Assembly (NCBI GenBank): GCA_002205965.3
Contig: NADL03000060.1
Span: 186,001 to 250,000 of the forward strand
Length of the DNA: 64,000 nucleotides
Source of the DNA: Kappaphycus alvarezii
Lineage: Eukaryota; Rhodophyta; Florideophyceae; Gigartinales; Solieriaceae
Direction of reading: 5' to 3'
Part shown: in pieces, positions 31,416 through 43,037 of the stretch
How the letters are laid out: every line of letters begins with the position of its first letter
Position numbering within the stretch: the first letter of the stretch is position 1
The notes under the pieces: generated by a model
Told to the model about the DNA's origin: nothing
The model's input: the letters and a program-made list of their open reading frames with translations, nothing else
Databases searched by the model: none
Made by a program: the position numbers and the translations under genes

Positions 31416-31456
31416 GAGGTCCGCCGAAAGGAAATAACGCTCCGGTTGGGCCGAGT

Positions 31457-32097
31457 ATGAGTGACTTTGAATGTCTTGTTGCAGAGGTTAGGCAACTAAG
31501 ACGAAGTATCCAGAGTCCAGTGTTGAAAGAAGAGATTTGCACTGGTGATACCTCTGTAGTTGAGAAAAGTCAAGTAAGTCATGCGTTGAGAGTCCCGAAG
31601 ACTAGTTTGGAGTCCAATACTATTGTTAATTGTCTTGAAGACAAAACCAGATCAGTGAGGAAGATATTCCAGTGGAGGAATTAATTGTACTTGATGGGAC
31701 ACTGAAAGACGTGAAAGTGTCCGTCCTCAAGGACGATGGTTGTAATACAAACGTAGTATCAAGGGATTTCGCAGCTCGGAACAGAGAAAGGTTTCGATTT
31801 AAGAATGTCAATGTCACTGTCAATCATTCGAGCAAGAAGTCAAAGGAAACAGCGTCTGAAGTCATCCTAGAAGCAACATTGAAGATTGGTTCCCATCTGT
31901 ATACATCCAATTGGGTTGTTGCGAATTGTAGATATGATGTGCTTCTTGGAATGCCATGGCATGTTACCAACAATCCTGATATCGATTATCAAGAACGGAT
32001 TGTTAAGGTTGGCAAACACGCGATTCCAATTACTGAAGATAATTCGAGGGAACAGTTAGAGTCACAAGCATTGGAGTTAAGAAATTCCGGAACATGA
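31457..32097 (+). CDS. Pol start and protease of the young Ty3 element
   Basis: Two frames that overlap by a few codons at 31672-31684. The first (31457-31684) is a linker without motif (DFECLVAEVRQLRRSI). The second carries the aspartic protease: VSVLKDDGCNTNVVSRDFA, where DDG stands in place of the usual DSG/DTG, then YDVLLGMPWHV. One missing base near 31655-31680 would join them. Ends at a stop at 32097. Confidence 0.8.
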
Positions 32098-33838
32098 TTA
32101 GAAGAAAGAATCATGGGAGAGATTTCAATGTGTATCAACTTGTTGATGTGAATGAGTTGAAGTTGACTAAGCCCTCTGCAATCAAAGGCCAAAAGAATGC
32201 CAAATTGGAAAAGCTGCTGTTTCGATTTAAGGATGTCTTCAAAGGGGAACTACCTGCTGGACTACCACCAAAGAGAAGTGTGGATCATGAGATTGAGGTT
32301 GAGAAAGGTTCAAAACCACCTCATCGTCCGTTGTTTCAGTTATCCCCCGGAGTTGAAAGCTGCAAAGGAATATGTTGAAGACTTGTTGAGAAAGAAGAAG
32401 ATCAGGCCAAGTAAATCACCGTATGGATCACCGTTATTTTTCGTCCAAGAGAAAGACAAGTTGAGAGGAGTGGTCGATTATAGAGCACTTAATCGAATCA
32501 CGAAAAGGAACAATGCTCCCTTGCCTAGATCAGATGAGATGTTTGATAGGCTAGGCGATGCAAGAGTCTTCTCAAAGTTGGACTTGAAAACTGGTTTCCA
32601 CCAAATACGGGTGAAGCCAGAGGATGTTGAAAAGACCGCATTCAATACGAAGTACGGACAGTTTGAATATCTTGTAATGCCGATGGGTTTATGCAATGCT
32701 CCTGCTACTTTTCAGTCGCTAATGAACCGTATCTTCTACGATTGCATTGATTATTCATGGTCGTGTATATTGATGATCTTCTGATATTCAGCAAGGATGA
32801 AGAAAGCCATCTCAAGCACCTTGATATAGTGCTAAGTCGCCTGCAAGAACATGAGCTTTATGTTTCTCCAAAGAAATGTGACTTTCTGAAGACAGAGATT
32901 GAGTTCTTGGGCTTCATAGTCGGAAAAGATGGTCTTCGTGTTAACCAGAGAAAGTTGAGGTTTTGAAGACATGGCCGAAGCCTAAAACGGTGACTGAGAT
33001 AAGAAGTTTTATTGGCTTACTTCAATTCTTTCGCAGGTTTATTCCAAAGTTCTCGGAAATTGCGGCTCCTTTGACAGATCTGACGAAGAAAGATATTGGT
33101 GTTGGTAAATGGAATGACAAGTGTGATGTTGCATTCCAAGAGCTGAAAGAAGCCATCACCCGAGCTCCTATTCTTGTTGCCCCGGATTGGAACAAGAGTT
33201 TCAGAGGACACGTAGATGCCTCACAATTTGCGGTTGGAGGTACTTTAACACAACTAGATGGAAACGGAAAGGATCGTGTAATTGCATTCTATTCCAAAAA
33301 GTTGTCCCCCACTGAAAGAGATTATTCCGCAAATGATAGGGAGCTTCTCAGTTTGATATCTTTTCTTCAAAGGTTCAGATGTTATTTGGAAGGTTCATCA
33401 TTTGAGATCATTACTGACAATCAGGTCCTCAAGCATTTATTCACTAAGCCTAAGTTGAGTCGGAAAGAGGCAAGGTACATCGAAACGCTTGGTAACTTTG
33501 GAATATTTCCAAATACCTTGAAGCAAGGAAAGATTCATGTACTTGGTGATACTTTGTCGAGAGCTCCTCATGTAATCAACTCTAAGGATATGGATAACCC
33601 TTCAGTTAATGATGTGGAAGTGCTATCTATTAATCTTGATGATATCCTTAGTAGTTATGATGATGATCAGTTCTTTGGACCTATTGTTAGAGCCTTAGAT
33701 GGAAACTGGCCTTCTGATGAAATTAAGAAAATGCAGCTTGAAAAGATAATTCATATGTTTAAAGAGAGGGAAAACGACTTATGTATGGTAAGAAACTATG
33801 TGTTCCGAGGAAGAGTGTTTCAGATGTACTGCAGTTAG
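32094..33838 (+). CDS. Reverse transcriptase and RNase H of the young Ty3 element
   Basis: Motifs run in order across four frames (32094-32378, 32197-32784, 32757-32966, 32963-33838). RT: LLFRFKDVF, LRKKKIRPSKSPYGSP, LRGVVDYRALNRIT, FSKLDLKTGFHQI, YLVMPMGLCNAPATFQ, VVYIDDLLIFS, LGFIVGKDG, IRSFIGLLQFFRRFI. RNase H: GHVDASQFAVGGTL, YSANDRELLSLI, EIITDNQVLKH. Active-site acidic residues are all present. Frame changes fall at a C-run (32344-32348), a T near 32754 and a C near 32948, each repaired by one base, so the protein was whole very recently or is whole in the real genome. Confidence 0.9.
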
Positions 33839-34564
33839 CACATGATTCGAAGATAAGTGGACATTTTGCTTTTGCGAAGACTTTATCAAGGCTTTCGAAC
33901 TATCATTGGAGATAAGACACGTGATGTTCGAAACTATGTTCAAGGATGTCTTCGTTGTCAGCAAGCAAGGGATTCGAATCAGAAGAAAATGACGGCTCCC
34001 ACATCTTTAGAGATGCCTGAAAGAAGATGGGGATCTTTAGCTACTGACTTTATAGTACACCTTCCAAGGACCAAGAATGGCAAAGATGCAGTTACGACAT
34101 GGGTTGATCGCCTTACAAGAAGAGTTCATTTCATTCCGTGCAATGTGAATGACACAGCAGTGGACGTTGCTACTTCGTTCTTTAGTAACATATTCAAACT
34201 CCATGGTTTACCTGACAACATTGTTTCCGACAGAGACCCTAAGTTTACTTCAAAGTTCTGGGAAAATGTTATGAAGCTATGTGGAGTTAAGTTGAAGATG
34301 TCTTCAAGTCGCCATCCACAGACAGATGGTGCGTCTGAGATTATGAATCGTATGGTTGAGAACTACCTACGATGTTATTGCTCGTATCATCAGGATGATT
34401 GGGATGAATTGTTACCTGCTGCTGAGTTTGCATACAACTCGTCTGTGACTGAAGACTTGGGAATGTCGCCATTTGAATTGGACTTGGGGTATAATCCAAA
34501 GACACCTCTTGATATGATTTCAAAGCAGAGATACCAATTGAGAGCGTTGAAGATTTTAAGTTAA
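33780..34564 (+). CDS. Integrase of the young Ty3 element
   Basis: Starts in one frame (MYGKKLCVPRKSVSDVLQL, HDSKISGHF, TLSRLSNYHW), then after a break near 33916 continues at 33857-34564. HHCC zinc domain: H in LAHD, H in SGHF, CLRC. Core: D in TDFIVHLP, D in IVSDRDPKF, E in DGASEIMNR, so DDE is intact. FELDLGYNP follows. It loses frame at about 34535, where the C-terminal domain continues at 34579. Confidence 0.9.
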
Positions 34565-35166
34565 GGCTGAAAAACTCTTTGGAAGATGCTAAGTTCTCGT
34601 ACAGAGTGTCTAAAGCGAGACAAAGTGCAGTCTCCTCTCAACGATATCAAGCTCCTAATTATCAAGTTGGATCGAAAGTTTGGTTGAATAAGTCTTTGTT
34701 TACGGATTTATACTCAAGATCGCAGGCGACGCAGAAACTTACGGCTAGAAGATTTGGGCCATTTATGGTGAAGGCGTTAATTGGAAAGAACGCTTTGAGG
34801 TTGAGTCTACCTAGTCATCTCAAGATCCATCCTGTCGTTCATGTTATCCACACAACTCCATACAAAGACCAGCCTGCCGATATTGCCCTTCCCATGCCTG
34901 AGAGGCCCGATCCTCTCCCCATGCCTGAAGGAGAAGAACAAGTTGTTGGCCGTATATTGAAACATAGGAAGAGAGGACGAGGATATCAATTCCTCACTTT
35001 GATGCAAGGGGCGCCAACTCATGAAGCTGAGTGGCAGCCGACAAGAGATTTCGTAGATCGTGATGGTACCGTAACAGAAGCTTGGCACAAGTACATTGTT
35101 GAACATGGGCTACTCCCGAATATCATTGACGAGGACGTCAATAGAGAGGAGGTGGGAATAGTGTAA
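34535..35166 (+). CDS. Integrase C-terminal domain and chromodomain
   Basis: SVEDFKLRLKNSLEDAKFSY, then RFGPFMVKALIGKNALRLSL (GPF/Y module), HPVVHVIHTTPYKDQP, then a chromodomain: EEQVVGRILKHRKRGRGYQF, LTLMQGAPTHEAEWQPTRDF. In Ty3 'chromovirus' elements this domain reads modified H3 and steers insertion to chosen chromatin; the family role is known, the target here is not. The stop (TAA, 35164-35166) lies inside the 3' LTR, which starts at 35162. Confidence 0.9.
35143..35160 (+). promoter_or_regulatory. Polypurine tract
   Basis: Purine-rich AGAGAGGAGGTGGGAATA directly before the 3' LTR; overlaps the end of the chromodomain ORF. Confidence 0.65.
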
Positions 35167-35476
35167 CAATCAAATAGTTTATGGATTGTTCTACAAGGTC
35201 CTGGATCATTCTGGACATTTGCCAGCAATGAAATTAGCGTGGCAAATACGATTTTTAGATTTTTTTTCGTGTAGTTTTTATATTGCATTGCTGTAACGCG
35301 TCTCTTTGATATGTGTGATTTTACATCCATTTAAGGGGGTACAAACCACTATATAAGAGGTCGCAGATGCCGAGTAGCGGCATTAAGAAGCATCAAACAT
35401 TTTTCAACATCGATCAAAGTCAACATTTGAGTTTATTTTAACTGTCTTCCTTTGCCCCAATTACTCTCTCGTTTCA
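35162..35476 (+). repeat. 3' LTR of the young Ty3 element
   Basis: 315 bp; see the 5' LTR for the two differences. Confidence 0.95.
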
Positions 35477-37600
35477 TTACATGCTCACCAAGTTTCAGAA
35501 TATGTGCTCCAACGGGGATTTGCCTGACGATTGCCGGCCATACTTCTGCGGCGGTCGCCTTATCGTCCTCCCAAACCGAACTGTGGTTTCCGACCGATCG
35601 CCATTGGTCTCCTCCTCTGACTCTTCGCCGCACGCATCCTTGCTCGCATGGTTTCAGCTGTTATGGGCTCTTACTTATTGCCCCATCAGCTTGGCGTTGG
35701 GGTACTGAATGAAACCGAGGCTACCATCTACGCCGTCCGATAGTTCGGTCAATGCCCGGAGTATCGTGAACACGTTCTGATACAGATCGATGCGCAAAAT
35801 CAACAGTATTTCACATCAACATATTATCGATGCTGTCACCGACCATGCCCCTGGCCTCGCTCGGTGGGTGCATTATTACTATGGCGACGATACTGCTCTA
35901 TCGTTGGGAACTTTTTCTATTCCTAGTGCTACCAGCACTAAGCAAGGATACCCTCTCAGACTTATTCTGTTCGCTCTCTCACTACATCCCCTCCTCCTCT
36001 CCTTTCATGCACGCCTCCACCCCACGATAAAGGCCGATGATGGTAACATTATCGGCCACTGCTCCTCTGCTTCCGCTGCGTTGTAATTCTCCTGGACCAC
36101 GACCGTCGTATGGGATTTCGACTCAGCCTATCCAACACTGGGATCCTCGGGTTTTTCTCAAATTGTCCTCCCCCTTCCCTGCCCTGCTCTTTTTCTAATA
36201 ATGATGGTTTTACCGAACTCAGCTCCCCCATGACTTCCGCCCACTTCGTCACTGAACATTTCGCTGTCCGACAGGCTGACGTTTAATCGCATCTTTGCTT
36301 GTCTCCAAAGCCTCGACAAGGGTCAACTGGCTTATCACCAACACCGCTTCCGTGCAAGCTTGTGTAAAGTCATTTATCTGCTGGGGACCCTCTCCCTAAC
36401 TAATCTACGTCCTTGGCCGTCGGCTTCGATATGAAGAAGAGGAGGCATTCACGCAGATTCACGGCCCTTGCAGTAATGATGAATGGACCAAAGCGTCGTT
36501 GCCGATCTCAAAGGACGACATTAGTCTCCCCCTCGCCATGGATATCATTGACGCAGGGTAAGCCGCCTCTACCATTGACGCGTTCCGACTTTACTCTGAC
36601 CTCCTCTCCTTGCCGAAATGCCACGTTCAGCCATCCCTTTGTTATCAATTCGCCACTCGTCTTTTCCGCCTCTCTCACTCCCACCGCTCTCTTTCAGTGC
36701 TGCGATTGACCTGTCCCTGGGGAGCGTCTTCGATCAGCCATAACTTCTCAGGTCCTGGCTTCGAAGTTCGTCAGACTCTTCCCCTCCTCGTCCGCTCCAT
36801 AGCGAGCTCACCTTCTCTCAGTCCGCGGCTATCCTCTTGTGCCGTCTTGTACGGTCTTCTTCACCCTCATCGCGGCAAATACATTTCTTGTTAGGCCTGG
36901 AACATTGAAGTCTCCCTTCGGCTTGTTCGGGCCCTGTTTTCCGGTCAGGATCTGTCCAATCTATACCTATCGCTCCATGGAGGCTGCCCCGTTGCTATAT
37001 TCGGTAAGGAAACATATTCTCACCCGTAAGTACGACGATGGCCAGCCGCGTCGCAACAACGTCCTCCGCAATTCCATTCGCAGGTATCGTAAGGAACTCA
37101 GCATTTCTGCCGCTATCGAATACCCTCTCCATCCCCTTCCTCCCTCCGCTTCTCTTACCTCCCTCCGTATCGGCCTCTTCATCACCACTTCCTGCGGCTT
37201 AAATTCTGGCGATATCGTTCTGAACGTCACTGCTGCACCATACTCCTGCTCAGTCACTCCTCTCTCAGTTGGCGCATCGGGCGGAGCTGCGCGCGAATCT
37301 TGCGGACCTCGCCAAGTCTTCCTACTATGATGATGCCTGCCAGGCGCTCAAGCTCCTCCTTTCCCATGGTAGCGATATCCACGGTGCTTTAGGACCCGAA
37401 TGTATAGCGTTCTTTCGCAGCCTCCCGCCGAGGGGCCTCTGTACAACAGGAATTACGCCACTTCATTACATGTTTCGGATTCTACCTGTAAGGAGTGCAA
37501 GCCCGTCAGGTGCTTGCCCGCCCCGTATCCGTCTAGTTGCCCACCCCACTCCGGTATGGTCGCATGCCTCTGAGCCAATATATAAAGATTGCGTTGTTGT
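35477..37600 (+). pseudogene. LINE reverse transcriptase, 3' piece
   Basis: It continues the RT cut at 29706: LTKFQNMCSNGDLPDDCRPY then FCGGRLIVLPN; IPSATSTKQGYPLRLILFAL (RT domain 4/5, usually GVQQGDPLGPLLFAL); KADDGNIIGHC with the catalytic Asp pair (about 36027-36060); later SQSAAILLCRL (thumb), AELRANLADLAKSSYYDDAC, ALKLLLSHGSDIHGALGPE and AFFRSLPP (37269-37440). Many stops and frame breaks. The zinc and endonuclease parts are missing, and the copy ends near 37600 against an inverse copy. Confidence 0.8.
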
Positions 37601-37619
37601 TTTAATCTTCAAAAGTTTT

Positions 37620-37860
37620 CGCATTTACACCCAGCTATAGGATGGCGGTAAATCTTAATAGGTTGTACAATTTTGCACAGAAGCGTGGGGAGGATATTCA
37701 TAAATTAACTACGGATGCGGGCGGCGGGTGGAAACGTGTGGCGCCTGCATTACTTGGAGACTAAACGCAAAAAGGGTAACGAAGTCACGGAGCTCCTGTT
37801 GAAGGGAGGAACCGCGACGGGAAGCAGCGAAGGAAGAGCTTGGAAGGGGCAGGAAGTTTC
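37620..37860 (-). pseudogene. LINE fragment, inverse of the copy to its left
   Basis: It matches 9400-9600 and 13975-14120 in nucleotide sequence, on the minus strand. The minus strand encodes QQELRDFVTLFAFSLQVMQA. It sits tail to tail with the plus copy ending near 37600. The plus-strand frame 37715-37990 is a shadow. Confidence 0.65.
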
Positions 37861-38264
37861 CACGTTGAACTCGTTTACGGGAATTTCTGCGGATTCTAAG
37901 AAGGATACCAATTTGATATCCCTCTCAAGAAGTAATTCTATTTCAAACTGTTTACTAATCATTTTGAGACAGCAAGAACCAGAGTTCTAAGCAAGATTTG
38001 TAAGAGATAGCCCTGCAGACCTGGAACGAAATAGTGGTCCTCTCTGTTACTTTTCCTTTCGTGATGAAATAGCTCCTGTAAATTACAGAAGGAGGTGGTT
38101 TATTTACTGGTATTCCACTCTTGGAGATATATTCCACTTAATCCCAAAACGGTCCAGACAGGCTGTGGTGGGAAGGTTTGGGGTCGCAATAATTTTCACT
38201 CTAGTTACGTTGCAGGCTCAACAGTGGGAGTAACTTAACACTTCAGACGACTAATAAGCAGCTG
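37861..38264. other. No gene recognised
   Basis: Small frames without motif. A weak minus-type tail motif lies at 38088-38140 (GTTTATTTACTGG..TTGGAGATATATTCC). Confidence 0.3.
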
Positions 38265-38340
38265 ATAGCTCAGTCAACAAGCACGCGGCGTTGGAGATGA
38301 CCATCAACGCAGCATGTCGCTGAAGGAGAATGGCCCGCGC
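38265..38340 (+). pseudogene. LINE C-terminal scrap
   Basis: The plus strand encodes NKHAALEMTINAACR, similar to QRHAAAAVMSNAAC of the LINE end. About 60 bases also match 51520-51580. Confidence 0.45.
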
Positions 38341-38745
38341 CGTCGAGTAACTACAGAGGTGAATCTGTGCCTGTAGGTGAGTCAAGGGCCAAGCCATTTT
38401 ACCATAAGAATGGGCCAATAGTCACCCTGATTTCTGAGCTGAATTCGGCCGGCCCAACCATGAGGTCTGCGGAACGGGTACAAATAATGGGATTTGCCGA
38501 ACTTTTTCAGCATAGCTGTGCGAAAAGTCGTACTAAACTGCTGCATTCGCTTTTCGATGCTCTTGCTTGTAACGATTTCAATGTGGAAAGAATTTGAGGT
38601 AGTTTTATATTGAAAGATATCGTGACTGTAATCCGGTATCGTACTGCTTGAGAATTCAGTTGTGAACCGGGAAAAATTGAACGAAAAAACCGACCTGTCT
38701 TCTTCTCCGGGTTTGTCCAATTCCTTAGGAACACTCTTTTCTCAT

Positions 38746-39129
38746 ATGACTCAAGATAACATGGAAACAACTACGACTCGCACAGTTAGTTTCGCTGAAA
38801 CGCAGGGGACTGCAGCAGCAGATTCAGGGGTACCATCTTTACCTACTACCCATCACGAATACGCTCCGATCCCGCAAAGTCGCGCTTCCACGGAGCAGCC
38901 ACCTGTGCTGTCTTTTCTGCAGGCAATATCAATCGCAATTCTCTTCGGCCCAGTTCCGCTGGCATTGTTCCTTTGGATGAAGAGAGAAGAGAGGCATACG
39001 ACGTTTTCTCAAAGGGCAGCACTTTATCGAGGAGCTGCAATCGGGGTGCTCATATGGACTAGTTGCGCTGTATTTTTGATAATTGCTCTTGTGAAAGGAC
39101 ACATTGGTCCCGTATCAGCGACAAGGTAG
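38746..39129 (+). CDS. Small membrane protein with two transmembrane segments (possible host gene)
   Basis: 127 codons from ATG at 38746 (MTQDNMETTTT); a further ATG at 38761 is an equal candidate. A longer frame begins at a GTG and is not favoured in a eukaryote. Residues 1-52 are polar, Thr/Ser/Pro-rich. About residues 54-77 form a hydrophobic span (FLQAISIAILFGPVPLALFL), then a charged loop MKREERHTTFSQRAA, then a second span at 95-116 (GAAIGVLIWTSCAVFLIIAL) and a short tail. The two-span hairpin recalls CD225/dispanin-type proteins, but no family motif is seen. No retroelement similarity and no stops. An upstream exon cannot be excluded. Confidence 0.5.
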   Translation: MTQDNMETTTTRTVSFAETQGTAAADSGVPSLPTTHHEYAPIPQSRASTEQPPVLSFLQAISIAILFGPVPLALFLWMKREERHTTFSQRAALYRGAAIGVLIWTSCAVFLIIALVKGHIGPVSATR

Positions 39130-40014
39130 GTGAGCCGATACACCGGTACGTGGATTAATTGTACCGCTGATGCTCTTCCGGAGGTAGCGAATTTTTATGA
39201 AATGAGCAAGGCTGCGTAAAGAATATTTAGAGCTCCGGTATTCAATATTTCATTGAAGCGGCGAAAACTGGTTTCCAAGTGGGGATCATGTGCTTCGGCA
39301 ATTAGTTTTATACGAGATTACATCTTCTACGGAAAGGATGACTGTAGTGGAATGATTCCGCTGCGAAGTTTTGTAGGCCAATGGAAACAGTAGTTCATAG
39401 CTATTCAAAACTATCAATGACCATCTGTTGTTTACTTATTTTTTTTACAAAATAGTAAAGGGATGCACCTTTACGAATAGCAAACGCTAATGCAGCAGGT
39501 TGCCAAGTGCATAAACAAACAGCCTTACATGAATTCTACAGATTCCTCGTTAGCAGGCTGCCACCCCTTTAACACGGAATGCTAAATATTTCTAAAGAAG
39601 TCCCGTTGCTGGAAAGTGGGTGGGAATAATACGTCATGGAACAGAATATTGGGAGGGAGTAGCAATAGGCGGAGACTAAAGCTTTACGGATGTAAGAAAC
39701 AGCACTCACACGCGCCCGGGAGGGAGGGACTAGAAACTAATCGGAAAAAGACCGGATGGATCTGACGGGTTTGGATGATTTGTTTATTGTGGTAACATTT
39801 TCAAAGATATTTATAAGAGTAAGTCCGAGTGCGCCCTATGTCTAAGAAATATATCTCTGGGGTTTTGACAGACCACCCTGTCCCAATCTCGTTTTCTCAG
39901 AGATACAGTTCTCGGAGTAGTCTCAACTTGGTAGACTTTCATGAGATAACTTACCGCAAGGGAAGTTGTCAGTAATAATATTACTGACTATTTCCATGGG
40001 GAAATTGGGCGTTT
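39130..40014. other. No gene recognised
   Basis: AT-rich sequence with many stops in all frames. Confidence 0.4.
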
Positions 40015-40213
40015 CCCCTTAGGAAGATATTGATAGGGAAAAGGTGATGCCAACGGAAAATGGAACCCTTAATACCCGAGGTTAGAGTCTATAAGCCACT
40101 AAAGTGCTATAGGAGACGTTAGCATACAATAGCCAGGAGTGGACATGAAAGCTGAGCGACTGGTCTAGTAACCAGCACTAAAGGAGGGAACCCTACCACT
40201 TCGCATAGAATCC
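40015..40213 (-). repeat. R LTR, partial copy at 40 kb
   Basis: It shares AAGTGCTATAG, ATGAAAGCTGA and the following words with the copy at 27972-28340. It is cut at 40214 by the inverted-repeat element. Confidence 0.55.
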
Positions 40214-41214
40214 AGTGTCTGTCTGCGATAGCATTGTCCTAATATGAGGTACACTTTGTCCTCATATGTAGGTAAACCTCTTCATCACACAGAAATGTAC
40301 TGTTGTTGAGCATATGCGCAGACACGCAAGTAACACATAACCAATCCGGATTGCAGAAGCGCGGATCTGGATAAAGAATTGCACCAAAGATCGCATGAAA
40401 GGGACACACAATTCAGTACGCAGGATTGAGCACAAGCGACCGATGCAGCACTATGGGTGAATGCAAACCAACAGCAAACATGAGCATAAGGCATGAAGGA
40501 AAGCTATAATAAAGCGGAAGGCAAGCAGAGCAATGGGATGCAAGCGAGGAAAGCAACCAAAGCGCACACAGACACGGACTGGGACGGAAGAGCAATATAG
40601 CGTAAGCGAATGCAGAGCGGAACAGGCAAGGGAATGCAGAAGCATAAACCATAGCGGCAGCGATTAGAACTCTACATAAAGGGTTAGGAATAGCGGCTGA
40701 CCGAGAAAAGACGGGATAAGCACGCCGGCAACTTGATGCCGATTAACATTGCCTCCGCTCACCTCTGACGAGACTCTACCCTGTGCTATCCACCAGTACC
40801 GCAATTACAGCTGTCTCTTGTTCCCCTCCGCAGCCGGCCAATCAAAAACAGTACCTAGAATTTTTCTTGGTTCCGTAAATATTGACTAAAGCACATACTT
40901 TATAAATATAAAATTACAGTAAAGAGGTGCTCAGTGGCTTCAACGATACAATATTTCGTCTCAAAAAACTCCCCTGAAGGTACTTAGAGGGTGAAATGTG
41001 GCAAATGGCACTAATATCGAAGGCTATCAAGTGGAATAAAATAGTTTTCACCCTGATTAGCGTTAAAAGCACTGAATTTTTTGTTTTAATCGAGCTCTAA
41101 GCCTCATTACTGTTACATTTTAGGTTAGCAATAAATAAAAGAAATGAAATTTTCACGTAAAACAATTAGCTCTAAACTTTGTTTTCATATGAGGAAAAAT
41201 AGTCCAATAGACAC
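40214..41214 (-). mobile_element. Inverted-repeat element (MITE-like), long copy
   Basis: The left end AGTGTCTGTC followed by TGTCCTAATATGAGG and TTGTCCTCATATG matches the inverse of the right end of 56755-57206; the right end CATATGAGGAAAAATAG then TCCAATAGACAC matches the inverse of its left end. About 1 kb, twice the other copies; the extra interior has low-complexity Cys/Ser/Leu frames (40285-40652, minus) and no transposase motif. Confidence 0.65.
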
Positions 41215-42725
41215 AAAGGAACTGATACAAAGATTTGATTTGTAGTTGATGCATAACTTTATTTGTACTAATCGATGCGTGAGACCTAGTTTGGTGAGCT
41301 TCCCGCACTCGAGTTTGCTGGTCCCTCAGTGCCTCTACCATTTCATTCAAGGTTTTCGTCATATAGAGTTCAGAACACTATATTTGTGGCTCCTACACAG
41401 TACTGCATCTACTCCATCTCTGCATTCCCACAGTAAGTGAACAAAAATCATTCCTGTAAAAAACACCGTAAACAAAGTAGTAATTATAGTGCCAGCGCAG
41501 CCAAAGCAACATGTCAGCTCATCCAGCGCAGCATACCAAAATAATATTTGGAGAAATTGAGAGTTGAAGCGTCGTGGAGAGGAAATTGTTGTGGATCAAA
41601 TAGTAAGGAACTTGTCAAGTGGACTAAAAATATAAGGGTTTACATATTCAAATTGTCTTCAGTTGAATACTTTACTGTCGTGTGTTTGAATGAAGTAAAA
41701 TTTCAATTATCTGTATTTGCTTAGCATGGACCGCCATTCTGAGGATCAGCCTGGAAAGAACTGCTTATGATCTCAAATTGCACCCTATTTGTGCCCATCT
41801 AGGGGTCAGAGTAATCCTAAAACTTTCGACTACCGTGTTGCACGTTATTAAATTTGCGTTCTTGGTGGCTCTAGAAGCACTCATGAAAGAGGTTAAAAGC
41901 GTCGATGCTGATAATTCTGATTAGCAACATGAAATAATTTTATGAGTATATTAATCCTATACGTACATATAAGTATTAAAAAGAAGCTGAAGCGTGCATT
42001 ACGTGTTGCAGTGGTCCTCCTGGAAACAGAAACCTTACTTCTGTTATAATAATACATTGGTACCGTGTCCTAATTATTGCCATACCTGGCAAGCTCTTTT
42101 CTTATTAAATAGGCAACTTATTCATAAACTATTTTCGCTGTAATTAATGAAAACTTACTTTCCGGAAATAGGAAGCCGTAGGTATGAGTTTTTCTCAACA
42201 CCCTCTCCTTGAAGCTACATGAGTTTAATCCTTTAAATGTCAAACTCCGAAATCACTTCTCAACTGTTGAAACCTCTTCATACTAATCTCCGTTTGGCGT
42301 AATGTCGTCCATATTGTAAAAAAAACTGAAATGAATCAGAATTTGTCCACCTGATTGCATCATAACTGTATTTATGGATCGGCGAGGGAAAATATTTCTC
42401 AAAGTTGAGTTCTTTTGACAGTCTCTCGCACTCAATTGGCTTTCTAGACATATTCTGTCAGTTCTGCATCTTCGCCCGCAGTGCTGGATAATGCTTCGAA
42501 CTGTTGCCTCTTATTGAGATAAACTGCTAGCGGCCCATTAAAAAAAATCGTAACCCTAAGAAACATTCGATTTCTTTTGTCCCTTGTTAAATGTGAATAA
42601 AAAAAACGACTGTACTTGTAGAGGGTTGAATTAGCTTAAAAAGATCTTACAAAAATCCAAAATTTCCTGCTACTCAATTTATCCCAGTGCCCTTCAATTC
42701 TAGCCCGAGTTGAATTTATAGGCTG
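41215..42725. other. No gene recognised
   Basis: AT-rich, stop-rich in all frames. Confidence 0.4.
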
Positions 42726-43037
42726 CTAGCTAAACATAGACCAGTACAAACTTGGTGCAGCAATGTATTGTCGAATTATTTTAAAAATATTATAGACATA
42801 AGACGATTTCTTTTTACTTCTATTTGTGTCACAATTTTTAGCATTGTACAGCATTTTGAACCCAACATTTTCCAAAGGCGTTTCAGTTGTCTGAAAAATG
42901 GACATGCCGAACCTTTCAGTGATATCTGCAACATATATCATCGGGACAGAAATACCGCCTGTACCACTACGTTTGACCTGAACACCAAAAAAATTTTCTA
43001 CCTTCCCAGTGACTCTTAGCTCGAACTTTGCTCCCAT
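42726..43037 (-). pseudogene. Copia RT fragment
   Basis: Minus strand: FELRVTGKVENFFGVQVKRS, then YVADITERFGMSIFQTTETP, the copia RT palm-to-thumb signature (G....FLGI.V.R, ..LLERFGM...TP). No neighbouring domains. The plus frame 42768-43019 is a shadow. Confidence 0.75.

Larger units (their letters stand above)
29707..35476 (+). mobile_element. Young chromodomain Ty3 retrotransposon
   Basis: 5770 bp. The LTRs (29707-30021 and 35162-35476) are 315 bp each, TG...CA, with two differences. A 5-bp target duplication TTACA flanks them (29702-29706, 35477-35481). Internal order: primer site, gag, protease, RT, RNase H, integrase, chromodomain, purine tract. It sits inside the RT frame of a LINE. 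Pol is split over several frames by one- or two-base changes despite the near-identical LTRs. No extra gene is present. Confidence 0.95.
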
